In this document: in pieces, positions 44,476 through 51,903 of the stretch | Layout: each line of letters starts with the position of its first letter | Numbering within the stretch: the first letter of the stretch is position 1 | DNA from: JBNJGB01 sp051747385 | Lineage (GTDB): Bacteria; Myxococcota_A; UBA9042; PHBI01; JACKFB01 | DNA length: 64,000 nucleotides | Assembly: GCA_051747385.1 (NCBI GenBank) | Contig: JBNJGB010000008.1 | Location: 137,493 to 201,492 of the forward strand | Reading direction: 5' to 3' | The notes under the pieces: model-generated | Told to the model about the DNA's origin: nothing | Databases searched by the model: none | Seen by the model: the letters and a program-made list of their open reading frames with translations, nothing else | Made by a program: the position numbers and the translations under genes

Positions 44476-45365
44476 GGACGCGACTCGAGAAGCGGCTGCT
44501 GCGCCAGACGGTGCGGGCGTCGAAGGACTTCCGGATGGTGGAGCCGGGCGACCGGATCATGGTCTGCCTGTCCGGGGGCAAGGACTCCTACACCATGCTG
44601 CACGTCCTGCGGCAGATGCAGCGGAAGGCCCCCTTCGAGTTCTCCCTGGTGGCGGTCAACCTCGACCAGAAGCAGCCGGGCTTCCCCGACCACGTCCTCC
44701 CGGAGTGGCTGGAGTCGGAGGGCTACGAGTACCGGATCGTCGAGCGGGACACCTACTCCATCGTCACGGAGATGATCCCCGAGGGGAAGACGTACTGCTC
44801 GCTGTGCTCGCGGCTCCGGCGCGGCATCCTCTACGACACGGCCCGGGACCTGGGGGCCACGAAGGTCGCCCTGGGCCACCACCGGGACGACATCATCGAG
44901 ACGGTACTCCTGAACCTGCTGTACTCGGGACAGCTCAAGACCATGCCGCCGAGGCTGACGGCGGACGACGGCCGCAACGTGGTCATCCGCCCGCTGGCCT
45001 ACTGCGCGGAGGAGGACATCTCGGCCTTCGCCGAGCACATGGACTTCCCCATCATCCCCTGCAACCTGTGCGGCTCGCAGGACAACGCCCACCGGCAGCA
45101 GGTGAAGGCCCTCATCGCGCGGCTGCACGCGGACAACGACTGCGTGAAGGGCAACATGTTCAACGCCCTCCGGAACGTGAAGGTGAGCCACCTCCTCGAC
45201 CGGGATCTCTGGGAGCGCGTGGGCCTCACCGAGCCGACCGGGGAGGACGAGGCCATCGCAGCCCTCGAGGGCGCCGAAGAGGACGACTGCGGCCCCGACG
45301 ACGAGGCCGCCAACGTCACGCCCGTCGCCTCCCTCCGCATCGCCCGAGCCGGCGGCAAGAAGTAG
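44472..45365 (+). CDS. ttcA: tRNA 2-thiocytidine(32) synthetase TtcA
   Basis: 297 residues. PP-loop SGGKDSYTML (34-43) and the CSLC and CNLC pairs holding the 4Fe-4S cluster place it in the TtcA group, which adds sulfur to C32 of several tRNAs. HHRDDIIETVLLNLLYSGQLKTMPP is diagnostic. The acidic tail after residue 255 is a local addition. ATG overlaps the DUF2452 stop. Followed by a 200-bp gap with a low-GC patch. Confidence 0.93.
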   Translation: MRTRLEKRLLRQTVRASKDFRMVEPGDRIMVCLSGGKDSYTMLHVLRQMQRKAPFEFSLVAVNLDQKQPGFPDHVLPEWLESEGYEYRIVERDTYSIVTEMIPEGKTYCSLCSRLRRGILYDTARDLGATKVALGHHRDDIIETVLLNLLYSGQLKTMPPRLTADDGRNVVIRPLAYCAEEDISAFAEHMDFPIIPCNLCGSQDNAHRQQVKALIARLHADNDCVKGNMFNALRNVKVSHLLDRDLWERVGLTEPTGEDEAIAALEGAEEDDCGPDDEAANVTPVASLRIARAGGKK

Positions 45366-45432
45366 GCATCTGGGGTCAAGCCTACTCACTTCTCACTTTT
45401 GTCGGCATCCTCCGCCGCCGGGGCCGGCGGCG
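45366..45432. other. Low-GC patch and strong GC hairpin after ttcA
   Basis: 45366-45402 (GGGGTCAAGCCTACTCACTT and following) is much lower in GC than the window. It resembles the ends of REP/RAYT-type repeats by memory only. At 45413-45432 CGCCGCCGG and CCGGCGGCG form a perfect 9-bp stem with a 2-base loop. Possible repeat scar plus terminator for the yceI-ttcA operon. Confidence 0.35.
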
Positions 45433-45566
45433 CTCCTGCAGTCCGGGGCGCGGCCGGGACCTGGCTGGCCTTGGAGTCGGTCGCTGCGGAGGACGGCGGC
45501 GCGCCGTTCCCTCCGGGCCGCCCGGCCAGCGTCTTGTGGTCGCTCTCCGATGGGGCTAGCGTGGGG

Positions 45567-45797
45567 ATGATGGACTACCGGAAGCGACTCACCATCGAGC
45601 CGGGCAAGCGCGGTGGCAAGCCATGCATTCGCGGGCTACGCATCACCGTGTACGACGTGTTGGAGTATCTCGCCTCCGGGATGTCCGAAGACCAGATCCT
45701 CGCGGACTTCCCGGATCTGACACGCGAGGACATCCGGGCGTGCCTGGCCTTCGCGGCCGATCGTGAGCGACGCCTCGTGGGCGCCGATCGGCCTTGA
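45567..45797 (+). CDS. DUF433 antitoxin
   Basis: 76 residues. DUF433 proteins are small winged-helix-like antitoxins. Characteristic residues: RGGKPCIRGLRITVYDVLEYLASGMSEDQILADFPDLTREDI. Codons such as ATT, CTA, CGA, CCA and TTG are more frequent than in neighbours, suggesting recent acquisition. Two ATGs in a row at 45567. Its stop overlaps the toxin start as TTGA. Confidence 0.85.
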   Translation: MMDYRKRLTIEPGKRGGKPCIRGLRITVYDVLEYLASGMSEDQILADFPDLTREDIRACLAFAADRERRLVGADRP

Positions 45798-46126
45798 AGC
45801 TGCTGTTCGATCAGAACCTGTCGCCGCGCCTCGTGCGGGCGCTCGAGGAGGTGTTCCCGGGCTCCGACCACGTGCGGAACGTCGGTCTCGGGGCCGCGGA
45901 CGACGAGACCATCTGGCGCCATGCGGCGGACAACGGCTTCGCTATCGTGTCGAAGGACGCGGACTTCCACCAGATGAGCTTCCTCTACGGTCCTCCCCCG
46001 AAGGTCGTGTGGCTGCGCGTCGGGAATTGCTCCACCGATGCGTTCGAGGCACGTTTGCGTGCGCGAGCCGCCGACATCGCGAGGTTCGGCCAGGCCCCGG
46101 AGGCGGCGTTCGTCGTGATCGACTGA
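45794..46126 (+). CDS. DUF5615 PIN-like toxin (RNase)
   Basis: 110 residues. PIN-like fold of the DUF5615/Mut7-C group: MKLLFDQNLSPRL (catalytic Asp 6), DDETIWRHAADNGFAIVSKDADFHQ (Asp/Lys/Asp), then KVVWLRVGNCST. Predicted RNA-cleaving toxin, neutralised by the DUF433 protein encoded directly before it. TTG start in TTGA overlap. Together the two form a VapBC-like type II toxin-antitoxin pair. It sits just beyond a low-GC patch. Confidence 0.85.
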   Translation: MKLLFDQNLSPRLVRALEEVFPGSDHVRNVGLGAADDETIWRHAADNGFAIVSKDADFHQMSFLYGPPPKVVWLRVGNCSTDAFEARLRARAADIARFGQAPEAAFVVID

Positions 46127-46131
46127 TCGGC

Positions 46132-46590
46132 TCAGTGCCAGTCCAGCTCGAGGAGGCGGTAGCCGGCGTCGACCATGCCCAGGCGCTCGTAGACGGCGAT
46201 GGCCCGCGTGTTCTCGCGCTCGACGTACAAGCGCAGGCCGCAGACGTCCGGGGCCTCCCGGGCCTCGCGGGCGACGTGGTCGTACAGGGCGCGGAAGGTG
46301 CCGCGGCCGCGGTGCTCGGGCGGCACGTAGACCGACTGGATCCACCAGAACCAGGCGTTGCGCCAGTCGCTCCACTCGCGGGTGATGAGCAGGCCGCCGA
46401 CCAACTCGCCGCCGGACTCGGCCACGTGGTATCGCCCGCGGGCCGGGTCGGCGAGGGCGGCCTCGACGCCGGCCCGGAGGCGGTCGGGCTCCAGCGAGCG
46501 CCCCTCGGTCTCCCGGGCCATGCGCTGGTTGAAGTCCGCGAGACGCGCGGCGTCCTCGGGGCGTGCGTAGCGGATGTGGAGGTCGGTCAT
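46132..46590 (-). CDS. GNAT-family acetyltransferase
   Basis: 152 residues, single GNAT fold. VQSV.V.PEHRGRGTFRAL-like motif A reads QSVYVPPEHRGRGTFRALYDHV, and motif B reads GLRLYVERENTRAIAVYERLGMV. The substrate is unknown. ATG at 46590 overlaps the mtaB stop (ATGA), so the two are cotranslated. Convergent with the toxin gene, 5 bases apart. Confidence 0.87.
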   Translation of the reverse strand: MTDLHIRYARPEDAARLADFNQRMARETEGRSLEPDRLRAGVEAALADPARGRYHVAESGGELVGGLLITREWSDWRNAWFWWIQSVYVPPEHRGRGTFRALYDHVAREAREAPDVCGLRLYVERENTRAIAVYERLGMVDAGYRLLELDWH

Positions 46591-48068
46591 GCCGCCTCCT
46601 CCGCATCCCCTGCGGCCGTCGGGCGGCCGACCAGGACGGCGTCGCCGGAGCGCTCCCGCAGGTGCAGGGCCTCGGGCTCGACGGTGACGAAGCGGTTGGC
46701 CACGGCGTCCGGATCCGCGACCGGCACCGCGACCCGGTAGTAGTTGTCCGTGTGACCGGCGACCCAGGCCCGGGCGCCGGGTGGGAGGGGGCGGTCGCCC
46801 GGAGCACGGGTGGGCCCCTCCACGAGGATCCGCAGCGGCCTGCCGGCCTCCAGGACTCCGCCGTAGCGGGCCGCCAGGCGCTCGGTGCTGAGCGCCATCA
46901 GGGCCTTCACCCGGCGCTTGCGCTCCTCTCGCGGCACCTCCTCGTCGAGCCGGGTGGCCGCCGTGCCCTCCCGCTCGCTGTAGGGGAAGACATGCAGGCG
47001 GTGCCAGGGGAGGTCCTCCAGGCGCTCCAGGGTCCACCGGAACGCGTCGTCCGTCTCGCCCGGGAACCCGGCGATGACGTCCATGCCCACGAAGACGCCG
47101 CCGACGAGGTCCCGCGCCCGGGCCAGCCGACGCCCCATGTCGTCCAGGGCCTGCAGCGTCTCCACGACGGTGTCGGCCGTGTAGCGCCGCTTCATGCGCT
47201 TGAGCACGCGGGGGTGCGGGCTCTGGAGCGACAGGTGGACGTGCGGGCAGAGGCGAGGCTCGCGCTCCATCAGGCCCCGCAGCCGCGGCGACGTCTCCCG
47301 CGGGTCGAGGCTGGACACGCGGAGGCGGGGGAGGTCGGTCTCCCGGAGCAGCATCTCCACCAGGTCCTCGAAGCCCACGCCGTCGCCGAGGTCGTGCCCG
47401 AAGTCGCCAAGGTCGTGCCCGAAGTCGCCGAGCGCCGTCCCCGTGAGCACGACCTCCTGCGCGCCGCGCTCCACGACCGAGCGCACCTGCCGCACCAGCT
47501 CGACGGGTCGCAGGCTCCGGGCCGGCCCCCGGGCGTAGGGGATGATGCAGAAGGTGCAGAACGCGTCGCAGCCCTCCTGGACCTTGAGGAAGACCCGGGT
47601 ACGCCCCTCCACGGCCTCCGGCGCCAGGAACGACCGCTCCGGCTCCGGCCAGGCCCGCTCCGGGTCGTGGCGGGGCTTCTTGCGCTCGGGATAGGGCGCG
47701 ACGTCGCCGAGGATGGTCCCGTCGGCGTCCCCCTCCGTGAGCAGGTCCATCAGCCGCGGCTTGTCCTGGTTGCCGACGACCGCGTCGACGCCCCGGGTGG
47801 CCGCGTAGCGGTCCGGGGCCACCTCGGCGCCGCAGCCCGTGACGACCACGCGAGCCTCCGGGTGCCGGCGGGCCAGGCGGCGGACGCTCTTGCGGCTCTG
47901 GCGATCCGCCTCGTCCGTGACCGTGCACGAGTTCACGACCACCAGGTCCGGCTCCTCGTCCGGCGCAGCCGGCTGCCAGCCCCGGCGGCCCAGCTCGGCC
48001 TGCAGGAGGTCGCTGTCGTAGCCGTTGGCCTTGCAGCCCAGCGTGTGGATCCGATACCGGCCGCCCAT
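46587..48068 (-). CDS. mtaB: tRNA ct6A37 methylthiotransferase MtaB-like radical SAM enzyme
   Basis: 493 residues. An N-terminal UPF0004 domain with three Cys (HTLGCKANGYDS, SCTVTDEA, GCGAEVAP) holds one cluster. The radical-SAM CxxxCxxC reads EGCDAFCTFCIIPY. A TRAM-like C-terminal part follows. The HTLGCKAN opening and TGTALGDFGHDL mark the MtaB branch rather than MiaB or RimO. Inside is a tandem 7-residue duplication (GDFGHDL twice) caused by a 21-bp repeat. ATG 48068 is preferred over GTG 48071, given GGGGAG five bases upstream. Confidence 0.88.
   Translation of the reverse strand: MGGRYRIHTLGCKANGYDSDLLQAELGRRGWQPAAPDEEPDLVVVNSCTVTDEADRQSRKSVRRLARRHPEARVVVTGCGAEVAPDRYAATRGVDAVVGNQDKPRLMDLLTEGDADGTILGDVAPYPERKKPRHDPERAWPEPERSFLAPEAVEGRTRVFLKVQEGCDAFCTFCIIPYARGPARSLRPVELVRQVRSVVERGAQEVVLTGTALGDFGHDLGDFGHDLGDGVGFEDLVEMLLRETDLPRLRVSSLDPRETSPRLRGLMEREPRLCPHVHLSLQSPHPRVLKRMKRRYTADTVVETLQALDDMGRRLARARDLVGGVFVGMDVIAGFPGETDDAFRWTLERLEDLPWHRLHVFPYSEREGTAATRLDEEVPREERKRRVKALMALSTERLAARYGGVLEAGRPLRILVEGPTRAPGDRPLPPGARAWVAGHTDNYYRVAVPVADPDAVANRFVTVEPEALHLRERSGDAVLVGRPTAAGDAEEAA
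47382..47423. repeat. 21-bp tandem duplication inside mtaB
   Basis: Two copies of a 21-bp unit beginning GTCGCC (47382-47402 and 47403-47423), one mismatch (G/A). In frame, adding seven residues. Confidence 0.9.
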
Positions 48069-48136
48069 CACCGCTCCCCGGGACCGTGGTGGCCGGGGAC
48101 GCTACGCAGGCGCGGCGGGGCTGTAAAGGACCCGGT

Positions 48137-48778
48137 TCAGCCGTCGCGACGCGGCCGCGTGCCGAGGAGATGGACGTCCAGGAAGGCCCGGACCCGCGCC
48201 AGGTACTCGCGCGCCTCGTCCTCGAACCGCGCGCGGCTCCGCTCCGGGTCCGCCACGAGGCCGGCCGCGTCGATCCCGGCGTGCCGCGCCAGGAAGATGG
48301 AGCGCGGGAGGTGATAGCGCTGCGTGCATACCACCGCGGCCCCCACGCCGAAGACGTCGGCGGCGCGGATCATGGTGTCCAGGGTGCGCACGCCGTGGCG
48401 GTCCAGGACCAGGTCGTCGCCGGCGACATCCCGAGCGTCCAGCCACCCGGCCATCCCGGCCACCTCGTCGTAGTGGAGGTCCTCGGCGACCCCAGACACC
48501 AGGATCCGCTCCACCTTGCCCCGCTCGTAGAGGGACAAGGCCGCGCGAAGCCGGCCTTCCAGGGCGCCCGAGGGCGTGCCGTCCGCGTGGACCGATGCGC
48601 CGGGCACGATGGCCACGGGGCGTGCAGGGAGGGTCTCCGCGGAGTCGTGGATGGCGTCCGCCGCGGCCGCGCGCATCCAGAGGTTCACGGCGAGGGTGCT
48701 CACGAGGATCACGACGAGTAGCAGCCAGGGGATGCACAGGAGAAGCCGGAGGCGGGGCGGGGACTCGGTCGGCGTCAT
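48137..48778 (-). CDS. SanA/YdcF-like (DUF218) membrane protein
   Basis: 213 residues. One N-terminal membrane anchor (LLLCIPWLLLVVILVSTLAVNL), then a DUF218 domain: AIVPGASVHADGTPS, LRAALSLYERGKVERILVSG, DLVLDRHGVRTLDTMIRA, VVCTQRYHLPRSIFLAR. SanA-type proteins affect envelope permeability and vancomycin tolerance in enterobacteria. ATG 48778 is used. The frame stays open upstream into the MITE-A copy at 48836-48998, which would add 53 element-derived residues if an upstream start were used, but no ribosome-binding site supports that. Confidence 0.8.
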   Translation of the reverse strand: MTPTESPPRLRLLLCIPWLLLVVILVSTLAVNLWMRAAAADAIHDSAETLPARPVAIVPGASVHADGTPSGALEGRLRAALSLYERGKVERILVSGVAEDLHYDEVAGMAGWLDARDVAGDDLVLDRHGVRTLDTMIRAADVFGVGAAVVCTQRYHLPRSIFLARHAGIDAAGLVADPERSRARFEDEAREYLARVRAFLDVHLLGTRPRRDG

Positions 48779-48835
48779 CGCCGGCGCATGATGCACGGGG
48801 ACGGGACGATTCGCCAGCCCGGCCACGGCCCCTCC

Positions 48836-48998
48836 CAGGGCGGTCGCAAAGTCGACCGCCCTCCCTTGCCCTTGCCCTTGCCCGTGCCCTTGCCTGCTCC
48901 CAGACGCGCAAAACCCATCGTTTCCGAGCGGGTGCATTCCGGCGCCGGGCGTCGTACCGCCGCGCGGCCCACGCTTCTCCGACTTTGCGATTGCCCTG
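48836..48998 (-). mobile_element. MITE-A copy 2 (163 bp)
   Basis: Reverse orientation. Ends CAGGGCGGTCGCAAAGTCG at 48836 and (complement) CAGGGCAATCGCAAAGTCG from 48998. Perfect 10-bp target duplication CGGCCCCTCC at 48826-48835 and 48999-49008. Five hexamer units. Lies between the divergent starts/ends of the SanA-like and SDR genes. Confidence 0.93.
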
Positions 48999-49079
48999 CG
49001 GCCCCTCCCTCGCCTCGAGCCCGGGCGGCGGGGACGCCGGCGCCCCGGGTGAAGGCGAGGGCAGGGCCGAAGGGTGCCC

Positions 49080-49958
49080 CTACTCGTCCTTGAAGGCGTC
49101 CGGGAGCTCCGGGGCGAGGTGGAAGCCCTCCCAGGGCCGGCTCTTGTCGTGCTTCGAGATGGGGACCAGGGGCTCCTTCATCAGGGACGCGCCACCGTCG
49201 ACGCGGATGGTGTCGCCGGTCACGAAGGCGGCGGCCGGGCTCAGGAGGAAGGCCACGGCGGCCGAGACCTCGCTCTCCGTGCCGATGCGCGACGAGGGGT
49301 TCCGGGGCATCACCTTCGCCGCCATCTGCTGGACCGCCGGAGGGTAGCTCGTGAGCCCGCTGGACAGGATGAAGCCCGGGGCGACGGCGTTCACCCGCAC
49401 GCCCGCCGAGGCCCACTCCACGGACAGGGTCTTCGTGAGGTTCACGACGCCGGCCCGGGCCGCGCCCGTGTGCGCCATGCCGGGGAAGCCGTTCCACATG
49501 TCCGCGACGATGTTCACGATCCGGCCGCCGTGCTTCGACAGGGCGTGCTCGAACGCCGCCTGGCTCACGAACCACGTCCCGTTCAGGTTCGTGTCGATCA
49601 CCGCGCGCCATCCCTTCGGCTTGATCTGCGCCGCGGGCGAGGCGAACTGCCCTCCGGCGTTGTTCACCACGGCGTCCAGCCGCCCGTGCTCCTCCACGAG
49701 CGCGGCGATCGTGCGGTCGACGGCCTCCTCGTCCCGGATGTCCAGCGTCGCGTGGGCCGCGCGCCCCCCGGCGTCGCCGATCTCCTCCACCACGGCCTCG
49801 AGGGGCTCCTCGCGCCGCCCCGCGACCACGACGGTGGCGCCCAGCGCGGCCAGCTCGTGGGCGATACAGCGCCCGATGCCCGTCCCTCCGCCGGTCACCA
49901 GCATCACCTCGTCGTCGAACAGTCCGTCGCGGAACACGCTCCGGAAGGGCCCGCTCAT
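49080..49958 (-). CDS. Short-chain dehydrogenase/reductase, enoyl-CoA reductase-like
   Basis: 292 residues. NAD(P)-binding TGGGTGIG (about 22-29), NNAGG, and the segment HTGAARAGVVNLTKTLSVEW. The last is closest to peroxisomal trans-2-enoyl-CoA and 2,4-dienoyl-CoA reductases (HSGAARAGV.NLTK). The Tyr of the usual YxxxK is absent: His stands at the YxxxK position, and Val stands where PECR has its alternative Tyr. The Lys is present. Activity may therefore rely on other residues. A role in unsaturated acyl-CoA metabolism is inferred. ATG with GGAGGCGGAGG upstream. Confidence 0.82.
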   Translation of the reverse strand: MSGPFRSVFRDGLFDDEVMLVTGGGTGIGRCIAHELAALGATVVVAGRREEPLEAVVEEIGDAGGRAAHATLDIRDEEAVDRTIAALVEEHGRLDAVVNNAGGQFASPAAQIKPKGWRAVIDTNLNGTWFVSQAAFEHALSKHGGRIVNIVADMWNGFPGMAHTGAARAGVVNLTKTLSVEWASAGVRVNAVAPGFILSSGLTSYPPAVQQMAAKVMPRNPSSRIGTESEVSAAVAFLLSPAAAFVTGDTIRVDGGASLMKEPLVPISKHDKSRPWEGFHLAPELPDAFKDE

Positions 49959-49970
49959 CCTCCGCCTCCG

Positions 49971-49998
49971 TTGACATCCGTGGGGCGGGGAGGATACC
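49971..49998 (+). promoter_or_regulatory. Promoter, TTGACA-N16-GATACC
   Basis: TTGACA at 49971-49976 and GATACC at 49993-49998 (spacer 16), or ATACCC at spacer 17. It is 32 bases before the HExxH gene and starts 12 bases from the divergent SDR start. Confidence 0.45.
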
Positions 49999-50029
49999 CG
50001 CTTCTCCCTCCCTTCGCCCGGAGCCTCCC

Positions 50030-51646
50030 ATGACCCAGCCCTTCGCCGTCCCCGGCGCGCCCGATCACGAGCTGTCCCGATCCCCCGCCAGCGCGGCCGT
50101 CGGGCGCCTCGCCGCGGCCTCCGGCCTTGGCATGTTCCACTTCGAGCACAGGGTGCGCCTGCCGCTCCCCGAGGAGTGGCTCCCGGCCGATCGCCCCGAT
50201 CTCGCGGGCGCCGAGACCTGGCGCGCCGGCGTCCTCCCGGAGGCCAAGTACCAGAGCTTCCGCCACGACCTGCTCCTGGGGAGCTTCCACCCCGGCCACC
50301 GGGCCAAGTGGACCGGGCACGAGCTGTGCCACGGCCTGGTGGGCTTCGCCTGGCGGCCCGACGCCTCGCGCCTGTTCCACGCCCTCGCGGCGCGGCTGGC
50401 GGAGGTCCTCCCGGTGGCCCTCTGGTACTTCCTCGACGAGGCCGGGCTCCGCCGCTGCCCCGAGCACACCGGCGGCGGACCGCTGTTCGGCACCTTCTGT
50501 CCGGCGTGCGAGGAGGCGGCCGCCCGGGGCCCGGTGGAGGGCGACCCGGAGGCCGAGCGCTGGCTCCGCGAGGGCCGCGCCTTCGTCGATCGCGAGCTCG
50601 CAGCCGTCCAGCGCTCCGTCCGGCTGGGCCGGCCCGTCTCCCACCGGCTGGCGACCCTGGACCTGGCCAGTGACGGGCTGGCGTACGCGGCGGCCCACGG
50701 CGATCGCCTGGACAGCCCGGCGTTCCGGCGCTTCGTGGAGACCTTCTTCACGCCGGGGCAGGGCCTGCACGACTCCCTCGACGCCCTGGAGGCGCGGGTC
50801 CTCGAGGTCTGCGACGCGCTCTGCGGCGTGGGGGAGGCGGCCCAGCTGGCCGGCGGACGCTGGCGCTGGATCACCCAGGACGTCGGCTGGCGACTGCTCC
50901 AGGTCCACGCGGAGACGGAGGGAGAGGCCGCGGCGGAGCTGGAGCGCATGGTCGACCGTCTCGCCCACGAGCCGTCCGAAGCGACCGTGGGCGAGGTCGT
51001 CGCGGGCTACGCCGCGCTCTTCGACGAGTGGGTCCTCCCGGATCCGGAGGACGTGTTCGCCGTGGGCTACGACCTTCCGGGAGGTGTCGGGCGCTCCGTG
51101 CGGCAGGTGGCCGAGGGGATCCCGACCGCGTGCCCGCGGACCTGGGAGGCGCTGGGGAGCGACGTCCTCGACGTGGCAGCCGACTTCGTGAGGGTCGAGG
51201 AGCCCGCGCGCCGCCCCCTCGGCCGGCGCTTCGCGGCGTACCTGGAGGCGACCCGCCCGGGCCCCGAGGCCGACCTTGCCCGCTACGAAGCCGCCGTCGC
51301 CCACGCTGCGCCCGCGGACGCGACTGCGTCGACGCTCGGCGCCTCCGAGGCCCGGGACGACCTGCGCCGCCTCGCGGACGGCGTGGAGCTCCTGACCGTG
51401 GGGCACGACGTGGGGGTCGAGCGGCCGGCGCCCCTCGACAAGCCCCTGGAGCTCGCCTTGGCGCGCGGCGTGGACGGCGACGTCCGGGTCGCGGAGGTCA
51501 GCCCCGAGGCGGCGGCGGCGCTGCGTCGGCTGCGGGCGGGGCCGGTGGACCGGGGCGCTCTCGGCGTGGGGTCGGACGAGGTGGCCGCGCTGGAGGGCCT
51601 GGGGTTCGTGGTGCCGGTCGCGTGGGGGCTGGGGGGTGGGGCGTAG
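50030..51646 (+). CDS. Unknown protein with HExxH zinc-metalloprotease-like motif
   Basis: 538 residues, no signal peptide, cytoplasmic by appearance. KWTGHELCHGLVGFAW (about 93-108) contains HExxH (HELCH) in a helical setting. A second possible metal site follows: CPEHTGG then TFCPACEEA (about 144-165). The next 250 residues are mainly helical and unrecognised. The last ~100 (VELLTVGHDVGVERPAPLD, ARGVDGDVRVAEVS) look like a separate small domain. I know no named family with this architecture. Its stop codon TAG lies inside the target-site repeat of MITE-A copy 3, so the element inserted exactly at the gene end. Confidence 0.6.
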   Translation: MTQPFAVPGAPDHELSRSPASAAVGRLAAASGLGMFHFEHRVRLPLPEEWLPADRPDLAGAETWRAGVLPEAKYQSFRHDLLLGSFHPGHRAKWTGHELCHGLVGFAWRPDASRLFHALAARLAEVLPVALWYFLDEAGLRRCPEHTGGGPLFGTFCPACEEAAARGPVEGDPEAERWLREGRAFVDRELAAVQRSVRLGRPVSHRLATLDLASDGLAYAAAHGDRLDSPAFRRFVETFFTPGQGLHDSLDALEARVLEVCDALCGVGEAAQLAGGRWRWITQDVGWRLLQVHAETEGEAAAELERMVDRLAHEPSEATVGEVVAGYAALFDEWVLPDPEDVFAVGYDLPGGVGRSVRQVAEGIPTACPRTWEALGSDVLDVAADFVRVEEPARRPLGRRFAAYLEATRPGPEADLARYEAAVAHAAPADATASTLGASEARDDLRRLADGVELLTVGHDVGVERPAPLDKPLELALARGVDGDVRVAEVSPEAAAALRRLRAGPVDRGALGVGSDEVAALEGLGFVVPVAWGLGGGA

Positions 51647-51649
51647 CTC

Positions 51650-51824
51650 CAGGGCAATCGCAAAGTGGGACAAGGGAGGGCCGCGCGGCGGTACGGCGCC
51701 CGGCGCCGAATTGTATCCGCTCGGAAACGATGGATTCTGCGCGTTCGAGAGCAGGCAAGGGCACGGGCACGGGCAAGGGCAAGGGCAAGGGCAAGGGAGG
51801 GCGGTCGACTTTGCGACCGCCCTG
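51650..51824 (+). mobile_element. MITE-A copy 3 (175 bp, seven hexamers)
   Basis: Ends as in the other copies. Flanking 10-mers GGCGTAGCTC (51640-51649) and GGCGTAGCTG (51825-51834) agree at 9 of 10 positions. Seven hexamer units instead of five account for the full 12-bp length difference. Inserted over the stop codon region of the preceding gene. Confidence 0.92.
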
Positions 51825-51843
51825 GGCGTAGCTGCGCTTGCCA

Positions 51844-51872
51844 TGGACAGGGGATGGTCTGGTGTGTAATAG
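51844..51872 (+). promoter_or_regulatory. Promoter-like TGGACA with AT-rich -10
   Basis: TGGACA (51844-51849) is followed by TGTAAT (51865-51870, spacer 15) overlapping TAATAG (51867-51872, spacer 17). The only AT-rich spot in the gap, 10-20 bases beyond MITE-A copy 3. Supports the GNAT start at 51904 rather than further upstream. Confidence 0.4.
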
Positions 51873-51903
51873 GGGCCTCCGATTCAATGGCACCGGAGCC
51901 CTC

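Noticed and set aside
45366..45402. Low-GC patch considered as a tRNA or ncRNA gene
   Set aside because: No cloverleaf or stable fold; too short.
45399..45566. Longer DUF433 protein starting at 45399
   Set aside because: The extra residues are low-complexity and cover a GC hairpin; the family begins at ATG 45567.
48779..48937. N-terminal extension of the SanA-like protein into MITE-A copy 2
   Set aside because: No ribosome-binding site; residues come from the transposable element; the membrane anchor follows ATG 48778.
51752..51800. Hexamer tract considered as a CRISPR or satellite array
   Set aside because: Units are contiguous 6-mers within a transposable element, no spacers.
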